The position numbers and the translations under genes were made by a program. A model generated the notes under the pieces. It had not been told where the DNA came from. It saw nothing but the letters and a program-made list of their open reading frames with translations, and searched no databases. From Sipunculus nudus (taxonomy: Eukaryota > Annelida > Sipuncula > Golfingiida > Sipunculidae): DNA of 64,000 nucleotides. This document shows, one piece after another, positions 9,394 through 22,700 of the stretch (its first letter is position 1; each line of letters opens with the position of its first letter). The DNA lies in the NCBI GenBank assembly GCA_026874595.1, contig CM049308.1, forward strand, positions 96,210,624 to 96,274,623. Reading direction: 5' to 3'.

Positions 9394-12192
9394 GTATCAG
9401 TTTGGTGGATGAACCGGGATTCACTTCCAGCACATCAGCGCCAGAAAAACCGACAATGCTTCCAGCTGGAGTGAAGAATGAAGATCCCCTCTCGCAACCA
9501 CAGGTGCCATTGACTGGTCTACCAACCAATGCATTGGAACTACAACCCAGGTACCGGATCACAGCCTAACATCAAGAATGTAATCTCTTCTGCTGAAGGT
9601 ATCAAACTTTGCTATGAACTCTCTCTTCAAACTTTAACTTGGCTGCAGTTTCTCAATGCTCTGCTTGAGAAGATCAAAGACTCTCACTGTATCTTTAAAC
9701 CAGAAGGACACTGTAAATCAGCATATTGCTTTAACCGTGACTTCAAGTGCAAAAATGACATTTTTCGCTAAAAAAAAAGTGCTGTGATATCTCAACCTGA
9801 GATCATCATTGTTTGGACCAGCCACACAAAAAAATCAATATCGGGACAAGCCAGCTTGGGCCTATGTCAACAATACTACTGGCCATACCACGTGCACTGT
9901 GTTTTATCTCACAACAAGTTCCTCGCTATGTTCCTGCAACTACTAGAAGCAGATTTGCCGTTTTACCGCTATCTTCTGCACAACCTCCCATACCAAGACT
10001 CCAGGAAAAAAAAGAAGCCAAGTCAGCAGAGAAGACAACAGAAGACCCAAGGAAGACAAGATTTCCTGAGGTAATGAAAAACAAAACCAGAGACTCTGAA
10101 TTTTACATGCCCAATGTAAATTTGGGGCATTTCATAACATTTTGCATGTATATGTTGTAAACCTAAACACAAAAAAAATATGTATGTAGTAAACTATAAC
10201 TTTCTCTTATTGCTGTGTCATAATTGTAAAATGATATAATTTATAGTGTGTCTACTTTATTGATATGGTTAGGAATACGTTTACAAGACCACAGCAAAAG
10301 ATGTAGAACTGTCAATGTTAGATTTGACACAGTTATGTCTATCTCAGTTGTTAATATGTAATGTCACCAAAATGACTGTATTGATTCACATTAAAGAATT
10401 CCTAGAGTAGAGCGATATGCAAAACCATCAGCATGTTAGCATTCATTTATATTGAGATTTTCTCATGTGTTGTTCCATACCAAATCATCAGGTATCGAAA
10501 TGCTTTCTTGGCTATAAATTTAATGGAATGGTAGCACATTGTGTAACCAAAGCACAATGCGATGCTTATTTTCAATTGTCACAGTTTGGTCCTAAAACAC
10601 GGGTTCATGGGAAGCCCCCCAATATATAGGAAATTTGGACAAACTGGGGAGTTTGATGACTCCAAAAAAAAATCAATAATGCACTGACCTGTGGTCACAT
10701 TATTGCCTCAAACAAGGGTTTGATTTGGTTAACCTCATTAATAGCTGGAAATGCCAGGCAAAATATGTAGGTTAGCACAGGAATTCTTCTCACAGGAATT
10801 CACATTTACGCATACTATGACAGACATGTTCATGAGCAAATGCATTCTGGTCACTGCTTTCATGATACTGATAACCCATAAACCAAAATGTGGAGTGACA
10901 AGGATTTCAATCATTACCATTATTCATAATTCATCACTTTACAGATGCATGTTTGATCTTACACATAAATAGCTATAGCAATAAAGTTACCATCTTAATC
11001 TTGGGACTAGATCAGAACCTGCAACTGTCAGAGAAGTATTTCATTTATCATCATGTTTTCACACATATTTCGCCTTGTTCATGCACAAAAATGGGTAATA
11101 AATGGGAACCTATGTACAACATTCCTCTGTCGTTAGGAATGACATTATGTCTGTCAAGTACTTATCCGCTGGTAAGGTACACCAGTTGTGTTATGCTAAA
11201 GGAATAGCAAATCAACCTTCCATTATTCACAATTCAACTTGTCCCAATGGCAAGTATGAAAGCCAAATGTATTTTGAATCATTGGTACTGATCAACACAC
11301 AGAGCAGATAGTCATGTACATATGTATGTGTTAAACTCTTAGGCACAAGAGTATATAAACTTTGTCAGCTTAGGAATTCATTATCCATTTCTCAATGGAA
11401 ATATTTTGATTAGCTACAGGTATAGACTAATGTTAGGCATTGTTAGCAAATCACTTGTCATTTTTTTAAATGCACATTGCTGTTCAACAGAACATATTTA
11501 TGTAACATCACTTACTCTATGTTCAAAGGGTTCACATACTTTGACTTATTCCATTGCTTATACTGTAGGCATTGTACTTGTATAATCTGTGTATGATGTT
11601 ATCATCATATCTATTAAGATATTTATTTATTAATACTATTTAGATGCTGTCATACTTATATAATCTGATGTTGTCATCTTCGGATGTCAAATAATGTCAT
11701 CATGATTGCGATGTTGTTCCTGATTTTATTACAAATCAGCATTTTATCTTTTAGATAATGTTTAGGATTGTCATTTCACAAAAAAGATTGTCTTTAGAAC
11801 ATGTATGTATAGCTATAGACTTATTTATGTAGTTTCTCAGCTTATTTAGCTAATGCTACAGCATTGTGGTTGTACTACTACAAAAATTTCCAATAGGCAC
11901 TTCCTCAAATTCCTTACACTGTTCCATCTGGAACTGTGACATATGTTCCTGTAATTCACATCTATATTGATATGTGCAATCTATTACACCTCAGTGATGT
12001 AATACTTTACTCTCTACAGACATATATCCAACACACTGTCACTAGTGCCAGCTAGTTCTATTCACATTATGGCTACTGTTCTTGCAGTTAATGCAGACTT
12101 AAGCAGTATATCTTGATCTTTACACATGTATTTCTGTCATCTGTATCCCAGTTATATTTCCTGAAATAACTAAAATTTTCTCCGACTAAGCC

Positions 12193-12212
12193 AATGAGGC
12201 CGGAGCCTCATT
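12193..12212 (+). other. Hairpin just upstream of the 3' LTR
   Basis: AATGAGGC and GCCTCATT form a perfect 8-bp stem with a CGGA loop. It ends 18 bases before the 3' LTR, next to the short purine stretch. Its role, if any, is unknown. Confidence 0.6.
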
Positions 12213-12220
12213 CTGAATAC

Positions 12221-12230
12221 CAGAGGGATA
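12221..12230 (+). promoter_or_regulatory. Putative polypurine tract
   Basis: CAGAGGGATA directly precedes the 3' LTR, where plus-strand priming occurs in LTR elements. The pure purine run AGAGGGA is short, so the call rests mainly on position. Confidence 0.5.
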
Positions 12231-13019
12231 TGTTATGGAGTAGGAAAGTGCATATTTGTGACTTAACACATATTTCAAGGAATATTTCACATTTCATATT
12301 TCACAAATTTAAGCTCAGTTTCAGGCATGTCAGACTAAACAATTAATGACTTCTCATAATTGATGACAAAGACAACCAGCCATCCGGTCACATACATATA
12401 GGCTTCTCTCCCAATTTAATCAGAAAACAGTACACCAAACCATTATAAGGTCTATTTTAAGTCTGTACAAACAGAAATAGTGTCACAGAATGACTTATGT
12501 GTTTAGTCTTTATGAGGGAATGGTAGAACACAATTAAAACATGTTATTTTATGAGACTCCGCATGTGTATATAAGCACTGTCCTCCAAATAGGACTTGTA
12601 GGTCAGTCTATAACTGGATGTATGTCAGGTCAGACTTGGGATTTTCCATGGAACTTTTGTCGAATCAGATCTCACGAAAGTGAGGAGGAACACTTACAAC
12701 TCTGATGTAATTGTGACCTACTTTGAGTCATCCAATAAGGTTTAGCTTTTATGACGAAATGCAGAAATATGGATATGAATGTCTCATATGTCACGTGAAA
12801 GCTGTGTAACAAAACTATCTGTAGTGCGCACAGAGAGTCAGAGAGAGAGAGGGACCATGTCTAGCTGGGCACTGCAGGGCCTCAGCAAAGACTGGCCCAG
12901 ACTCTGTCCTGTGAATAAAGACTTCTATCATCAAACTGGTCTTGGAACATTGTCTGCCACGCGCATCAGCAACCGTATGTGATACAGGTGGGGACATCCC
13001 CAACCCCACCTCTGTATCA
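12231..13019 (+). repeat. 3' LTR (789 bp)
   Basis: Same start as the 5' LTR, with TATATAAG at 12568-12575 and AATAAA at 12914-12919. Differences from the 5' LTR are concentrated in the last 60 bases (from about 12960): GCGCATCAGCAACCGTATGT against GCTCATCAACACCGCTTGT, plus single changes before the CA end. Confidence 0.93.
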
Positions 13020-13023
13020 ATAC

Positions 13024-13195
13024 TACCCTCCTTACATGGTCTTGATAATTTACAATTCAAGGTTTGAAACCCCTCCTTTTACGGTCTGGATATTGTACAA
13101 TTCGCATTTGATAAACCTCCTTATCTGGTCTTGATAAATTACAATTCAGGATTTTATAACCCTCCTTATATGGTCTTGATATTTGTGCCTCTGTT
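13024..13195. repeat. Degenerate short tandem repeat, about four copies
   Basis: Copies of CCTCCTTAYATGGTCTTGAT followed by AATTTACAATTCARG occur at about 13027, 13071, 13108 and 13161, with differing lengths. Clearly related but decayed. Confidence 0.7.
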
Positions 13196-14380
13196 TTGGG
13201 GGGAAAATCACACATAATTCAGGGATGGTTTGTTGTATCAGCCTGAAAATTTGCAGGTCCCTCTATCTTGAATAGTTCTTTCTAATAAACAAGACTGGTG
13301 GCACCACCTTCAACCATTTTTGCGTGTTGTCCATCCACGCATCTATGCAAGGTAAGACGTACTCTTGACCACAGAGACACTCAGATGTATACTCTCTTAA
13401 CATAAATTGTGAAACAGGCATTCATCTTAAACAACTGAATAATTATAGATGGTAGACATCTAGAGAGATGGACTAGTATATAAAGTACTAATATATGTAC
13501 TTATATGTTACTAGTATATATAAAGAAGATGCATTCAAAGAAACAATAGAGAAACACATCTATTTAGTACATAGAATTACCTATAAATATATACCTGGTA
13601 TGCACAAGAGACCTTTACCCTGAATTGTGGCAGACTTTACCTGCTTGACATACATGTGTAATAATAAAATGAACCAAATGCAAAGCATTTATGCTAATAT
13701 GCATTTTCTTGCTTACATGATCTTTAAATATTGCATATTGTCATAAGAAACATCAAACAAAGTTTACAACACCTGCATACTTGCACAAATGCAGACATTT
13801 ATCAGAGTATGCATGCACTGCAATTTCTCTATAATAAATATATTATGTATTGATAAATTAACAATAGTTATAAAAATTTATTAGTATATAGCACAAAAAT
13901 ATAAATAACTTAATATAAACCCTTAATGTTCTGCATTCAACTCTTTTTTTTGGTGATATATATATAATATAACAATCTGTTAATATTAAAGTACGGGTAA
14001 ATATACTAGAAGTCTTTTAATTCCTTTCGCCAAAGCAGATGTTTATTAAGCTGATTATATGATAATCTGTTTACTGACTTTTCTGTACCCATTTCCTGAA
14101 TTCCAGGCAATGGGAACACAAAGTTAATCAATCAGTCCTAATGATTTAAACCAAATAATAGGAGAAATCTGATGTTGTCCAATTTCTGTGGGCCAGTGGA
14201 GCTGTAGGTTTCCAGGTGCGTGTGTCAGTTGAACCCTGTGGCCCCCATGCATAACTAATGTAGTTGCCGATTTCGTGAATATTGGGCAGTAGAACCACAA
14301 TATACTTATAAGAACTTTATATGTGCATTCCATCCATCCTTAGGAAAGAATGGCATGCATGCAGGGATCTATAAGAATGT
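13196..14380. other. AT-rich intron stretch, nothing recognised
   Basis: Contains a GGTGGCACCACC motif near 13290 that is shared with other dispersed repeats of the window, and an extended AT-rich part at 13800-13990. No exon or RNA gene seen. Confidence 0.5.
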
Positions 14381-14384
14381 CAAG

Positions 14385-14625
14385 GTCCAGATCCCGATCG
14401 TTCGGAATTCCATACGGCCTAAACCTGGAACGGAATTTGAGCTGGACAAGGGCTGGACCAGATCCCAATTGGGGTTTAGGCCAGACTGAATCCTGATTGG
14501 CATTTGGTCTTGACCAATCACTGTATTGGTCTGGACTAATCAGGAATTGGTCCAGACCAAATCCTCAACGGGTTTCTGGCCAGTCCAAACCTGGATCCGG
14601 ATCTGGTCCAGCCAAGATCCTGATT
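14385..14625. repeat. GGTCTGGAC-rich inverted-repeat block
   Basis: A block with many copies of TTGGTCTGGAC / GTCCAGACCAA-like words in both orientations. A perfect 11-bp inverted repeat, TTGGTCTGGAC (14526-14536) and GTCCAGACCAA (14550-14560), has a 13-base spacer. A smaller related block lies at 15160-15230 (GGTCTGGTCCAGATC). Confidence 0.7.
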
Positions 14626-15511
14626 CAGACTAAGTGACATAATACTAAATAATGCCTTCAGCACATACTTTTGATTTAATCAAGAAAAATTCACCTTAGT
14701 TCAGTTTATACTCATAAATTTAAGTCTATATCGTCATGATGAAATTTTATTTATGCCTTGCTAAAGTTCAAATACAGAGAGTTAGTTGAAGAAGTGACTA
14801 TTAGTAGGACGGACACCTGAAATGAATCAATAAATGGAATACTCCTGATTTTTGTGGCATGACTTGACTTTTGTAAGATGTTTGTAATTTGTTAAACCTG
14901 ATGAATAAAACATTTTTTCTGGCTTGTTTTACCTACATGCATCATATATGTATGATCAAAATAATTAAATTCTGTATCTAAACTTAACAAAACTTTTTAT
15001 AAATATAAAAAAATTTACACTGATTTGATAACTAAAAAGAGCCTTGTGGACAAGAAGATAGCAAGTATATACAGTTATGAGCTGGATCAGGGGTATGGAT
15101 AGCCATAACCTTCAACTAATAAGACAGGAAGTCACCCACTTTGTTATAAATAAAAGATCGGGATTTAGGCCGGGGTGAATCCCGGTTGGAATCTGGTCTG
15201 GTCCAGATCAGGATCTGGGCCTTGACATGAACATGTATTACTGTATAAATTTTTTCTAGGATTGGTGATTGATTTTTTTTATAATCGGGAATATTTGGTA
15301 CATCCATTATGAAAAAATTACGCAGGACACGTAAGATAAAAGAAAAATTTATAGAGGATTTAAACATTTCAATAACACACAAAAGAGAAATCATACAACA
15401 ATCTCCATTGAATTTGCCCCGTAAAGGCAACATTTTAGAGAATGGAAAAAACATCTGGAGGCAAACATGCCAAGTGCCCCTAGGCTAGATGAATATCTAT
15501 TGAAGTGTGGA
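14626..15511. other. AT-rich intron stretch with a small GGTCTGGTCCAGATC block
   Basis: Apart from 15160-15230, which repeats words of the block at 14385-14625, no feature was recognised. Confidence 0.5.
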
Positions 15512-15855
15512 TGAAGTAGTTTGGTGGATAAAGCGGTGTGATGGATAAAACAGTTTGATGGATAAAGCAGTTTGGTGGATAAAGCAGTGTGATTGATAAA
15601 GCAGTTTGATGGATAAAGCAGTTTGATGGATAAAGCAGTGTGATGGATAAAGCAGTTTGATGGATAAAGCAGTTTGTTGGATAAATCAGTGTAATGCATA
15701 AAGCAGTGTGATGGATAAAGCAGTTTGGCGGATAAGCAATTTGGTGGATAAAGCAGTTTCATGGATAAAGCAGTGTGATGGATAAAGCAGTGTGATGGAT
15801 AAAGCAGTTTGATTAATAAAGCAGATTGATGGATAAAGCAGTTTGATGAATGGAG
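15512..15855. repeat. 17-bp minisatellite, about 20 copies
   Basis: Units of GATGGATAAAGCAGTTT with TTT/TGT and GATG/GGTG variants run without much interruption. Overlapping minus-strand open frames (15391-16020 and 15686-15880), rich in SLLYPS-type repeats, come from this array because three units make 17 codons. They are not genes. Confidence 0.95.
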
Positions 15856-16467
15856 AGAAAGCCATGAAACATTTATCCAAATTTCTGAAATAGAAGTATT
15901 AAACATGCAGTCCAGTTTTTCACTGTAAATGTCCAAATCTAGTAAACAAGCAGCTTCTTCTTGCCCTAAGAAGCAAAACACAGAGATATATTTAAGCAGA
16001 AAAGGCTTGCAATGGATCAAAAGGCTTGCTGGCCTTCGAATCAGAGTGACATCTGCTGGTCACTTTATGAAGTAAAATGATTTACAGTCAAACAGCGGTG
16101 ACATCTATTGGTACAAAAGGGAACCACTTTACTGTGGATATAATTCTAATAAATGTGTCTGTGTTTACCAGACAATAAGGCCATACAGACACAGAGATGC
16201 ATACTGTTATTATTTTAAATATAGCAGGCTAAGAAAATTCTATCATTAGTATTCAACAATGTGTAACATCACAGACAGCAACAAGCAGAGGATACTCATC
16301 CTCGACGTGAAACCCTACATACAATGACTGCAATAAGAAATATTCATTCAAGGTGACTACTGACATAGAATATAGAAGATGAGTGACCCCTGGTTCACTG
16401 CCTTCTGATGATTACATACATGTGCTACTAAGGCCTGACGTCAACTGAGAAGTACAGACCAGCAAGA
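15856..16467. other. Intron stretch, nothing recognised
   Basis: No repeat, exon or RNA gene was recognised here. Confidence 0.5.
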
Positions 16468-19400
16468 AACAAGGGACCCATGGGTCACGGCACTCAGCTG
16501 ATAGTGATTGGACTATAAATGTTTCTCCACTGTGATCCTATATCGAGTCGATAAAGCTTATGAATATCATGTACATGTTAGGCTATTATAAAGGAATTTA
16601 ATGTAATATGTGAGTAAATGATAAATGAAATTACCTGACTGATGGATTAATAGAGTCAAATAAAGTGGTTTATTTTTTATTTATTTAGGAGGGGTTGAAA
16701 ATTGTGATATATTTGAGCAAATATGAATGCAATGACAGCAGTAATAAGCAGTAGTAGAATGATGATAAGGCTATTTGTTGAAGGATCTAAAGTGTATGGT
16801 AGTCTGCAAGCGTTCAATTTGACAGATATGATGTTATGATTAACTATGCTGATGAAGTGATTTATGAATATGTGACTGTATGACACAATATCTCTTTAGT
16901 CTTGACAAGGTACATTATTGTGATGCCCACTATGTCTACATATTACACAATATTGACATAATTTCTGGCATGTACATAGGTACCTATGGACGAATAGTTA
17001 TACAAAATATTAAAGTATGAATATATCTGATTCATCTTGTTCTTGCTTACTGAGGCTGACTTTGGGATGGGGTTCGGAGAAGGGAAAAGTGAGGGCAGCA
17101 CGAAGGTGGATGTAGAAATATTCTATTGTAATGTTTTTCATTTATATAAGAATATGAAAAGCTAAGAGGAAAGGGGCCCTCCTACTTGGTTATAGTAAAG
17201 TTCTAAATATATGATTGCAAACTAATACTCTGACAAGACTGTCATGAAGAAAAACAGTAAAAGTTTTGAGATACTGTGTTGCATACGAAAATTTATAGTT
17301 GGACAGGCAAGTGGACAGAATGGATTAATACCTTTATTTCACTTTCAAGAGAATAATGCATTTAAGTTTAAAGATAATCCTATTTTTTTAAGCAGATCCA
17401 CTTTTTCAATTAAGAAGTTTTTATCTGAATCATTTTTTTTATTTACAGGTTTATAAATTTTTAATTAAAAAACCTGAAAATAAAAGTTAAAATATTAGAA
17501 TTGTTGCAAAAGTTGCAATCATTATATATACATAGTAAAAAACATTGGGTCATATTATGCATACACATATATTTTATTATTTTTAAATCATAAATGTTTA
17601 AACTGATTTTAAAAGAAAATAATGCCACAACATGGCATCTACAAGAATATTCCTTGAATCACTATTAAAAAGTTTTGCACATTGGAGTTTTCAGGACATG
17701 CTTAATTTTATTCACCAAAATAAAATAAAAGTAAATTTGATAAAATAAAACATCTTTTCAAATAAAGTATACACACTGTTGGTTGAATGAGGGACAAACA
17801 ATATCATTGTGCTAATTACTATCCCAGTTTTAATTAATTACTGGAATTAATAGTCAATTTCACACCTGGTGAAGTTTTTACTCTTCTGAAGTAAGGAATT
17901 ACTTATCTCATGAACATCCACACTTTCACAGCAATACACCACTTTGTGGACACAATTAAATGTACACTTTAATCATTGTAACCCTGGTGGTACAATACAA
18001 AATCTAAATAGTAGCATGTCCAAGAATAAAATAAAATACAGAAAAATTATAACATTCATCTAGTTTATGCACCAGCTTGGGGGGGGGGATAGTGCAGGGC
18101 AAAGGGGAAGCCTGCTAGTAGTGGCCAAGCTGGGCCAAGGTAAGCTGCCTGGGGTGGGTTACATAATGCAAGTGAAGGCTGTACTACTAGGTGGGCTAGA
18201 TGTAAACAACACTTGACATGGTGTATGAAAACATGAATAAAAGCTATTCATTCCAATCAATTTCTTTTGAATGTTCAGATTTTAAAAGATTAAATCCTTA
18301 TGCATATATGCTGGGAAAATTAAATCAACAGTGCCAAAGTTGGACAAAATTTAAGGTATTGATTTTTTATTTATGCTAATAACTTGAAAAATTTGCAAAA
18401 TTCAGATCTAATTTTGGGTAAACAATTGAATCTTGATTAAATAAAGTTATATTCCTGAAAAAAAATCTCTAGGTTCAGCAATTCTCATGTTAGGTGAGTA
18501 AATATATTTCCTGATTTTTTAAAAAACTGCATTATGTTTTGGCCCATAACTTCAAAATAATACCCAATACTGACCTAATTTTTGGTATGTTCATAGAAAA
18601 TGTATAAAAGAATGTGATTACTAAATACGATCAAAAACAGATCAGTGGTTTTAATATTAGGCAGCCTTGAAGTGTAACAATGGCTTTTTTTAATGGAAAA
18701 CAGAGTTTTTTTCCTTAATATCTCGAAGGAACAAAGTCCTAATGACCCAATTTTCGGTATGGTAGGAGATTTTGGGGACATCTAAAATTATGTCAACAGC
18801 CTGGGGAGCATAGAGATGTGCACTGAATGACCTACAGTCATCAAAGTGGACTGCCTGACAATGTAAGGGAATACAACAAGAGCCTCCAAAAAAATTCAAT
18901 AACTAGCCTAATTTTGCAGCTTTTATTTTCAAATTTAAGATTTTTACAGATTAAATCCTTATGTATACATGGTGTGAAAATTAAACCCACAGTACTTACA
19001 GGAAAAAAACGTGCCATGGCCAAAGTTGGGCAAAATTTAAGGTACCAATTTTATATTTTTGCCAATATTTTAAAAAATTTAACAAATTTTGATCTAATTT
19101 TTGGTATACAATTAAATTTTTATTAATTAAAGTTGTATTACTAAAAAAAAAGTCCCTACCTTTAACACTTTTGGTCTTAAGTGACCAAATATCTTCCTGA
19201 TTTTTTTACAAAGTCCATTATGTTTGGGCCCATAACTTTTTTAAATTATATAATACTGACTTAATATCTGGCATGTACATAGGAACTATATAGAGGTATA
19301 TTTATGGTAAATATGAAAAAAACCAGATGAGTGGTTTTGATATTAGGCAGTCCTGAAGTGTGAAAATAGATTTCTAATAAAAAATTGAGGTTTTTCCTTA

Positions 19401-19587
19401 ATATCTCAAAGGAACGAAGTCCTATTGACCCAATTTTTGGCATGGTAGGAGATTATGGGGACATCTAACTGTATGCCGAAATTCAGATGTATGCCGACGG
19501 ACGGACGGACGGACAGACAGACGGACGGACGACGGACAATGGACCATGACTATAGCTCAGATGACTTATAGTCAGCTGAGCTAAAAA
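16468..19587. repeat. Dispersed repeat, left copy flanking the satellite
   Basis: Begins near GGGACCCATGGGTCACGGC and CTCAGCTGA and ends with GACTATAGCTCAGATGACTT followed by CAGCTGAGCTAAAAA. From 17118 it matches 56771 onward closely (ATATTCTATTGTAATG, GGAAAGGGGCCCTCCTACTT and so on). Internally the stretch at about 18300-18790 is repeated in diverged form at about 18940-19480, including GGCCCATAACTT, GGCATGTACATAGG-type words and GGTAGGAGATT. About 600 bases after the left terminus are absent from the right copy. CTCAGCTGA at the start and TCAGCTGAG at the end are inverted relative to each other, which suggests a non-autonomous DNA-transposon-like element. No transposase is present. Confidence 0.75.
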
Positions 19588-19721
19588 ATCACACTCTGAC
19601 AATCACGTGCAGTTCAATGGTTGGACCAAATTTGAAATTATAAAAAAAAGTTATTCATCATATTTATGTCAGATACAGGTCCCACAGCTGTCCTTATTAC
19701 ACTGGTTTCACTGTAGTTAAA

Positions 19722-22700
19722 TGCTGATGTGCTCACACCTCTAGGTCACCTAGTCAACTTATCACTGTAGTAAGGTCAGTATACTGATGTGCTCACACCT
19801 CTAGGTCACCTAGTCAACTAATCAATGTAGTAAGGTCAGTATACTGATGTGCTCACACCTCTAGGTCACCTAGTCAACTAATCACTGTAGTAAGGTCAGT
19901 ATACTGATGTGCTCACTCCTCTAAGTCACCTAGTCAACTAATCACTGCAGTAAGGTCAGTATACTGATGTGCTCACACCTCTAGGTCACCTAGTCAACTA
20001 ATCACTGTAGTAAGGTCAGTATACTGATGTGCTTACACCTCTAGGTCACCTAGTCAACTAATCACTGCAGTAAGGTCAGTATACTGATGTGCTCACTCCT
20101 CTAGGTCACCTAGTCAACTAATCACTGCAGTAAGGTCAGTATACTGATGTGCTCACTCCTCTAGGTCACCTAGTCAACTAATCACTGCAGTAAGGTCAGT
20201 ATACTGATGTGCTCACAACTCTAGGTCACCTAGTCAACTAATCACTGCAGTAAGGTCAGTATACTGATGTGCTCACACCTCTAGGTCACCTAGTCAACTA
20301 ATCACTGCAGTAAGGTCAGTTTACTGATGTGCTCACACCTCTAGGTCACCTAGTCAACTAATCACTGCAGTAAGGTCAGTATAGTGATGTGCTCACACCT
20401 CTAGTTCACCTGGTCAACTAATCACTGCAGTAAGGTCAGTATAGTGATGTGCTCACACCTCTAGTTCACCTGGTCAACTAATCACTGCAGTAAGGTCAGT
20501 ATACTGATGTGCTCACACCTCTAGGTCACCTAGTCAACTAATCACTGTAGAAAGGTCAGTATACTGAGGTGCTCACACCTCTAGGTCACCTAGTCAACTA
20601 ATCACTGCAGTAAGGTCAGTTTACTGATGTGCTCACTCCTCTAGGTCACCTAGTCAACTAATCACTGCAGTAAGGTCAGTATACTGATGTGCTCACACCT
20701 CTAGGTCACCTAGTCAACTAATCACTGCAGTAAGGTCAGTATACTGATGTGCTCACTCCTCTAGGTCACCTAGTCAACTAATCACTGCAGTAAGGTCAGT
20801 ATACTGATGTGCTCACACCTCTAGGTCACCTAGTCAACTAATCACTGTTGTAAGGTCAGCATACTGATGTGCTCACACTTCTAGGTCACCTAGTCAACTA
20901 ATCACTGTAGTAAAGTCAGCATACTGATGTGCTCACACCTCTAGGTCACCTAGTCAACTAATCACTGTAGTAAGGTCAGTATACTGATGTGCTCACACCT
21001 CTAGGTCACCTAGTCAACTAATCACTGTAGTAAGGTCAGTATACTGATGTGCTCACACCTCTAGGTCACCTAGTCAACTAATCACTGCAGTAAGGTCAGC
21101 ATACTGATGTGCTCACATCTCTAGGTCACCTAGTCAACTAATCACTGTAGAAAGGTCAGTATACTGATGTGCTCACACCTCTAGGTCACCCAGTCAACTA
21201 ATCACTGTAGTAAGGTCAGTATACTGAGGTGCTCACACCTCTAGGTCTCCTAGTCAACTAATCACTGTAGTTAGGTCAGTATACTGATGTGCTCACTCCT
21301 CTAGGTCTCCTAGTCAACTAATCACTGCAGTAAGGTCAGTATACTGATGTGCTCACTCCTCTAGGTCACCTAGTCAACTAATCACTGCAGTAAGGTCAGT
21401 ATATTGATGTGCTCACTCCTCTAGGTCACCTAGTCAACTTATCACTGCAGTAAGGTCAGTATATTGATGTGCTCACTCCTCTAGGTCACCTAGTCAACTA
21501 ATCACTGCAGTAAGGTCAGCATACTGATGTGCTCACACCTCTAGGTCACCTAGTCAACTAATCACTGTAGTAAGGTCAGCATACTGATGTGCTCACACTT
21601 CTAGGTCACCTAGTCAACTAATCACTGTAGTAAAGTCAGCATACTGATGTGCTCACACCTCTAGGTCACCTAGTCAACAAATCACTGTAGTAAGGTCAGC
21701 ATACTGATGTGCTCACACCTCTAGGTCACCTAGTCAACTAATCACTGTAGTAAGGTCAGTATACTGATGTGCTCACACCTCTAGGTCACCTAGTCAACTT
21801 ATCACTGTAGTAAGGTCAGTATACTGATGTGCTCACACCTCTAGGTCACCTAGTCAACTTATCACTGTAGTAAGGTCAGTATACTGATGTGCTCACACCT
21901 CTAGGTCACCTAGTCAACTAATCACTGTAGTAAGGTCAGTATACTGATGTGCTCACACCTCTAGGTCACCTATTCAACTAATCACTGTAGTAAGGTCAGT
22001 ATACTGATGTGCTCACTCCTCTAGGTCACCTAGTCAACTAATCACTGTAGTAAGGTCAGTATACTGATGTGCTCACACCTCTAGGTCACCTAGTCAACTA
22101 ATCACTGTAGTAAGGTCAGTATACTGATGTGCTCACACCTCTAGGTCACCTAGTCAACTAATCACTGTAGTAAGGTCAGTATACTGATGTGCTCACACCT
22201 CTAGGTCACCTAGTCAACTAATCACTGTAGTAAGGTCAGTATACTGATGTGCTCACACCTCTAGGTCACCTAGTCAACTAATCACTGTAGTAAGGTCAGT
22301 ATACTGATGTGCTCACACCTCTAGGTCACCTAGTCAACTAATCACTGTAGTAAGGTCAGTATACTGATGTGCTCACACCTCTAGGTCACCTAGTCAACTA
22401 ATCACTGTAGTAAGGTCAGTATACTGATGTGCTCACACCTCTAGGTCACCTAGTCAACTAATCACTGTAGTAAGGTCAGTATACTGATGTGCTCACTCCT
22501 CTAGGTCACCTAGTCAACTAATCACTGTAGTAAGGTCAGTATACTGATGTGCTCACACCTCTAGGTCACCTAGTCAACTAATCACTGTAGTAAGGTCAGT
22601 ATACTGATGTGCTCACTCCTCTAGGTCACCTAGTCAACTAATCACTGCAGTAAGGTCAGTATACTGATGTGCTCACACCTCTAGGTCACCTAGTCAACTA

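Larger units (their letters stand above)
9373..12230 (+). other. LTR element interior without recognisable gag-pol
   Basis: Short open frames occur at 9375-9569, 9529-9771, 9784-10074 and 9813-10160. One encodes a lysine/arginine/glutamine-rich tail (around 10005-10060), but none has a gag, protease, RT, RNase H or integrase signature. From about 10160 on the sequence is AT-rich and full of stops. The first 700 bases could be a decayed gag region; that is only a guess from position. Confidence 0.55.
8585..13019 (+). mobile_element. LTR retrotransposon, non-autonomous
   Basis: A 4435-bp element made of two almost identical direct repeats (8585-9372 and 12231-13019) around a 2858-bp interior. 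The LTRs start TGTTATGG and end ATCA. The 4-bp sequence ATAC lies on both sides (8581-8584 and 13020-13023), as expected for a target-site duplication. A TGG-starting primer-site-like sequence follows the 5' LTR, and a short purine stretch precedes the 3' LTR. The interior shows no reverse transcriptase, integrase, protease or zinc-knuckle motif in any frame, so the element must have been mobilised in trans or has lost its coding region. TSD length fits Ty3/Gypsy or BEL, but the family cannot be fixed without pol. It is antisense to EHBP1, inside its first intron. Confidence 0.92.

Noticed and set aside
9784..10160. Gag-like basic open frames in the LTR element
   Set aside because: Two overlapping short frames with a K/R/Q-rich tail, but no zinc knuckle or capsid-type motif could be seen.
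15391..16020. 209-codon minus-strand frame with LLYPSHCFIHHTALS repeats
   Set aside because: Encoded by the 17-bp minisatellite; three units make 17 codons, so the frame stays open without selection.
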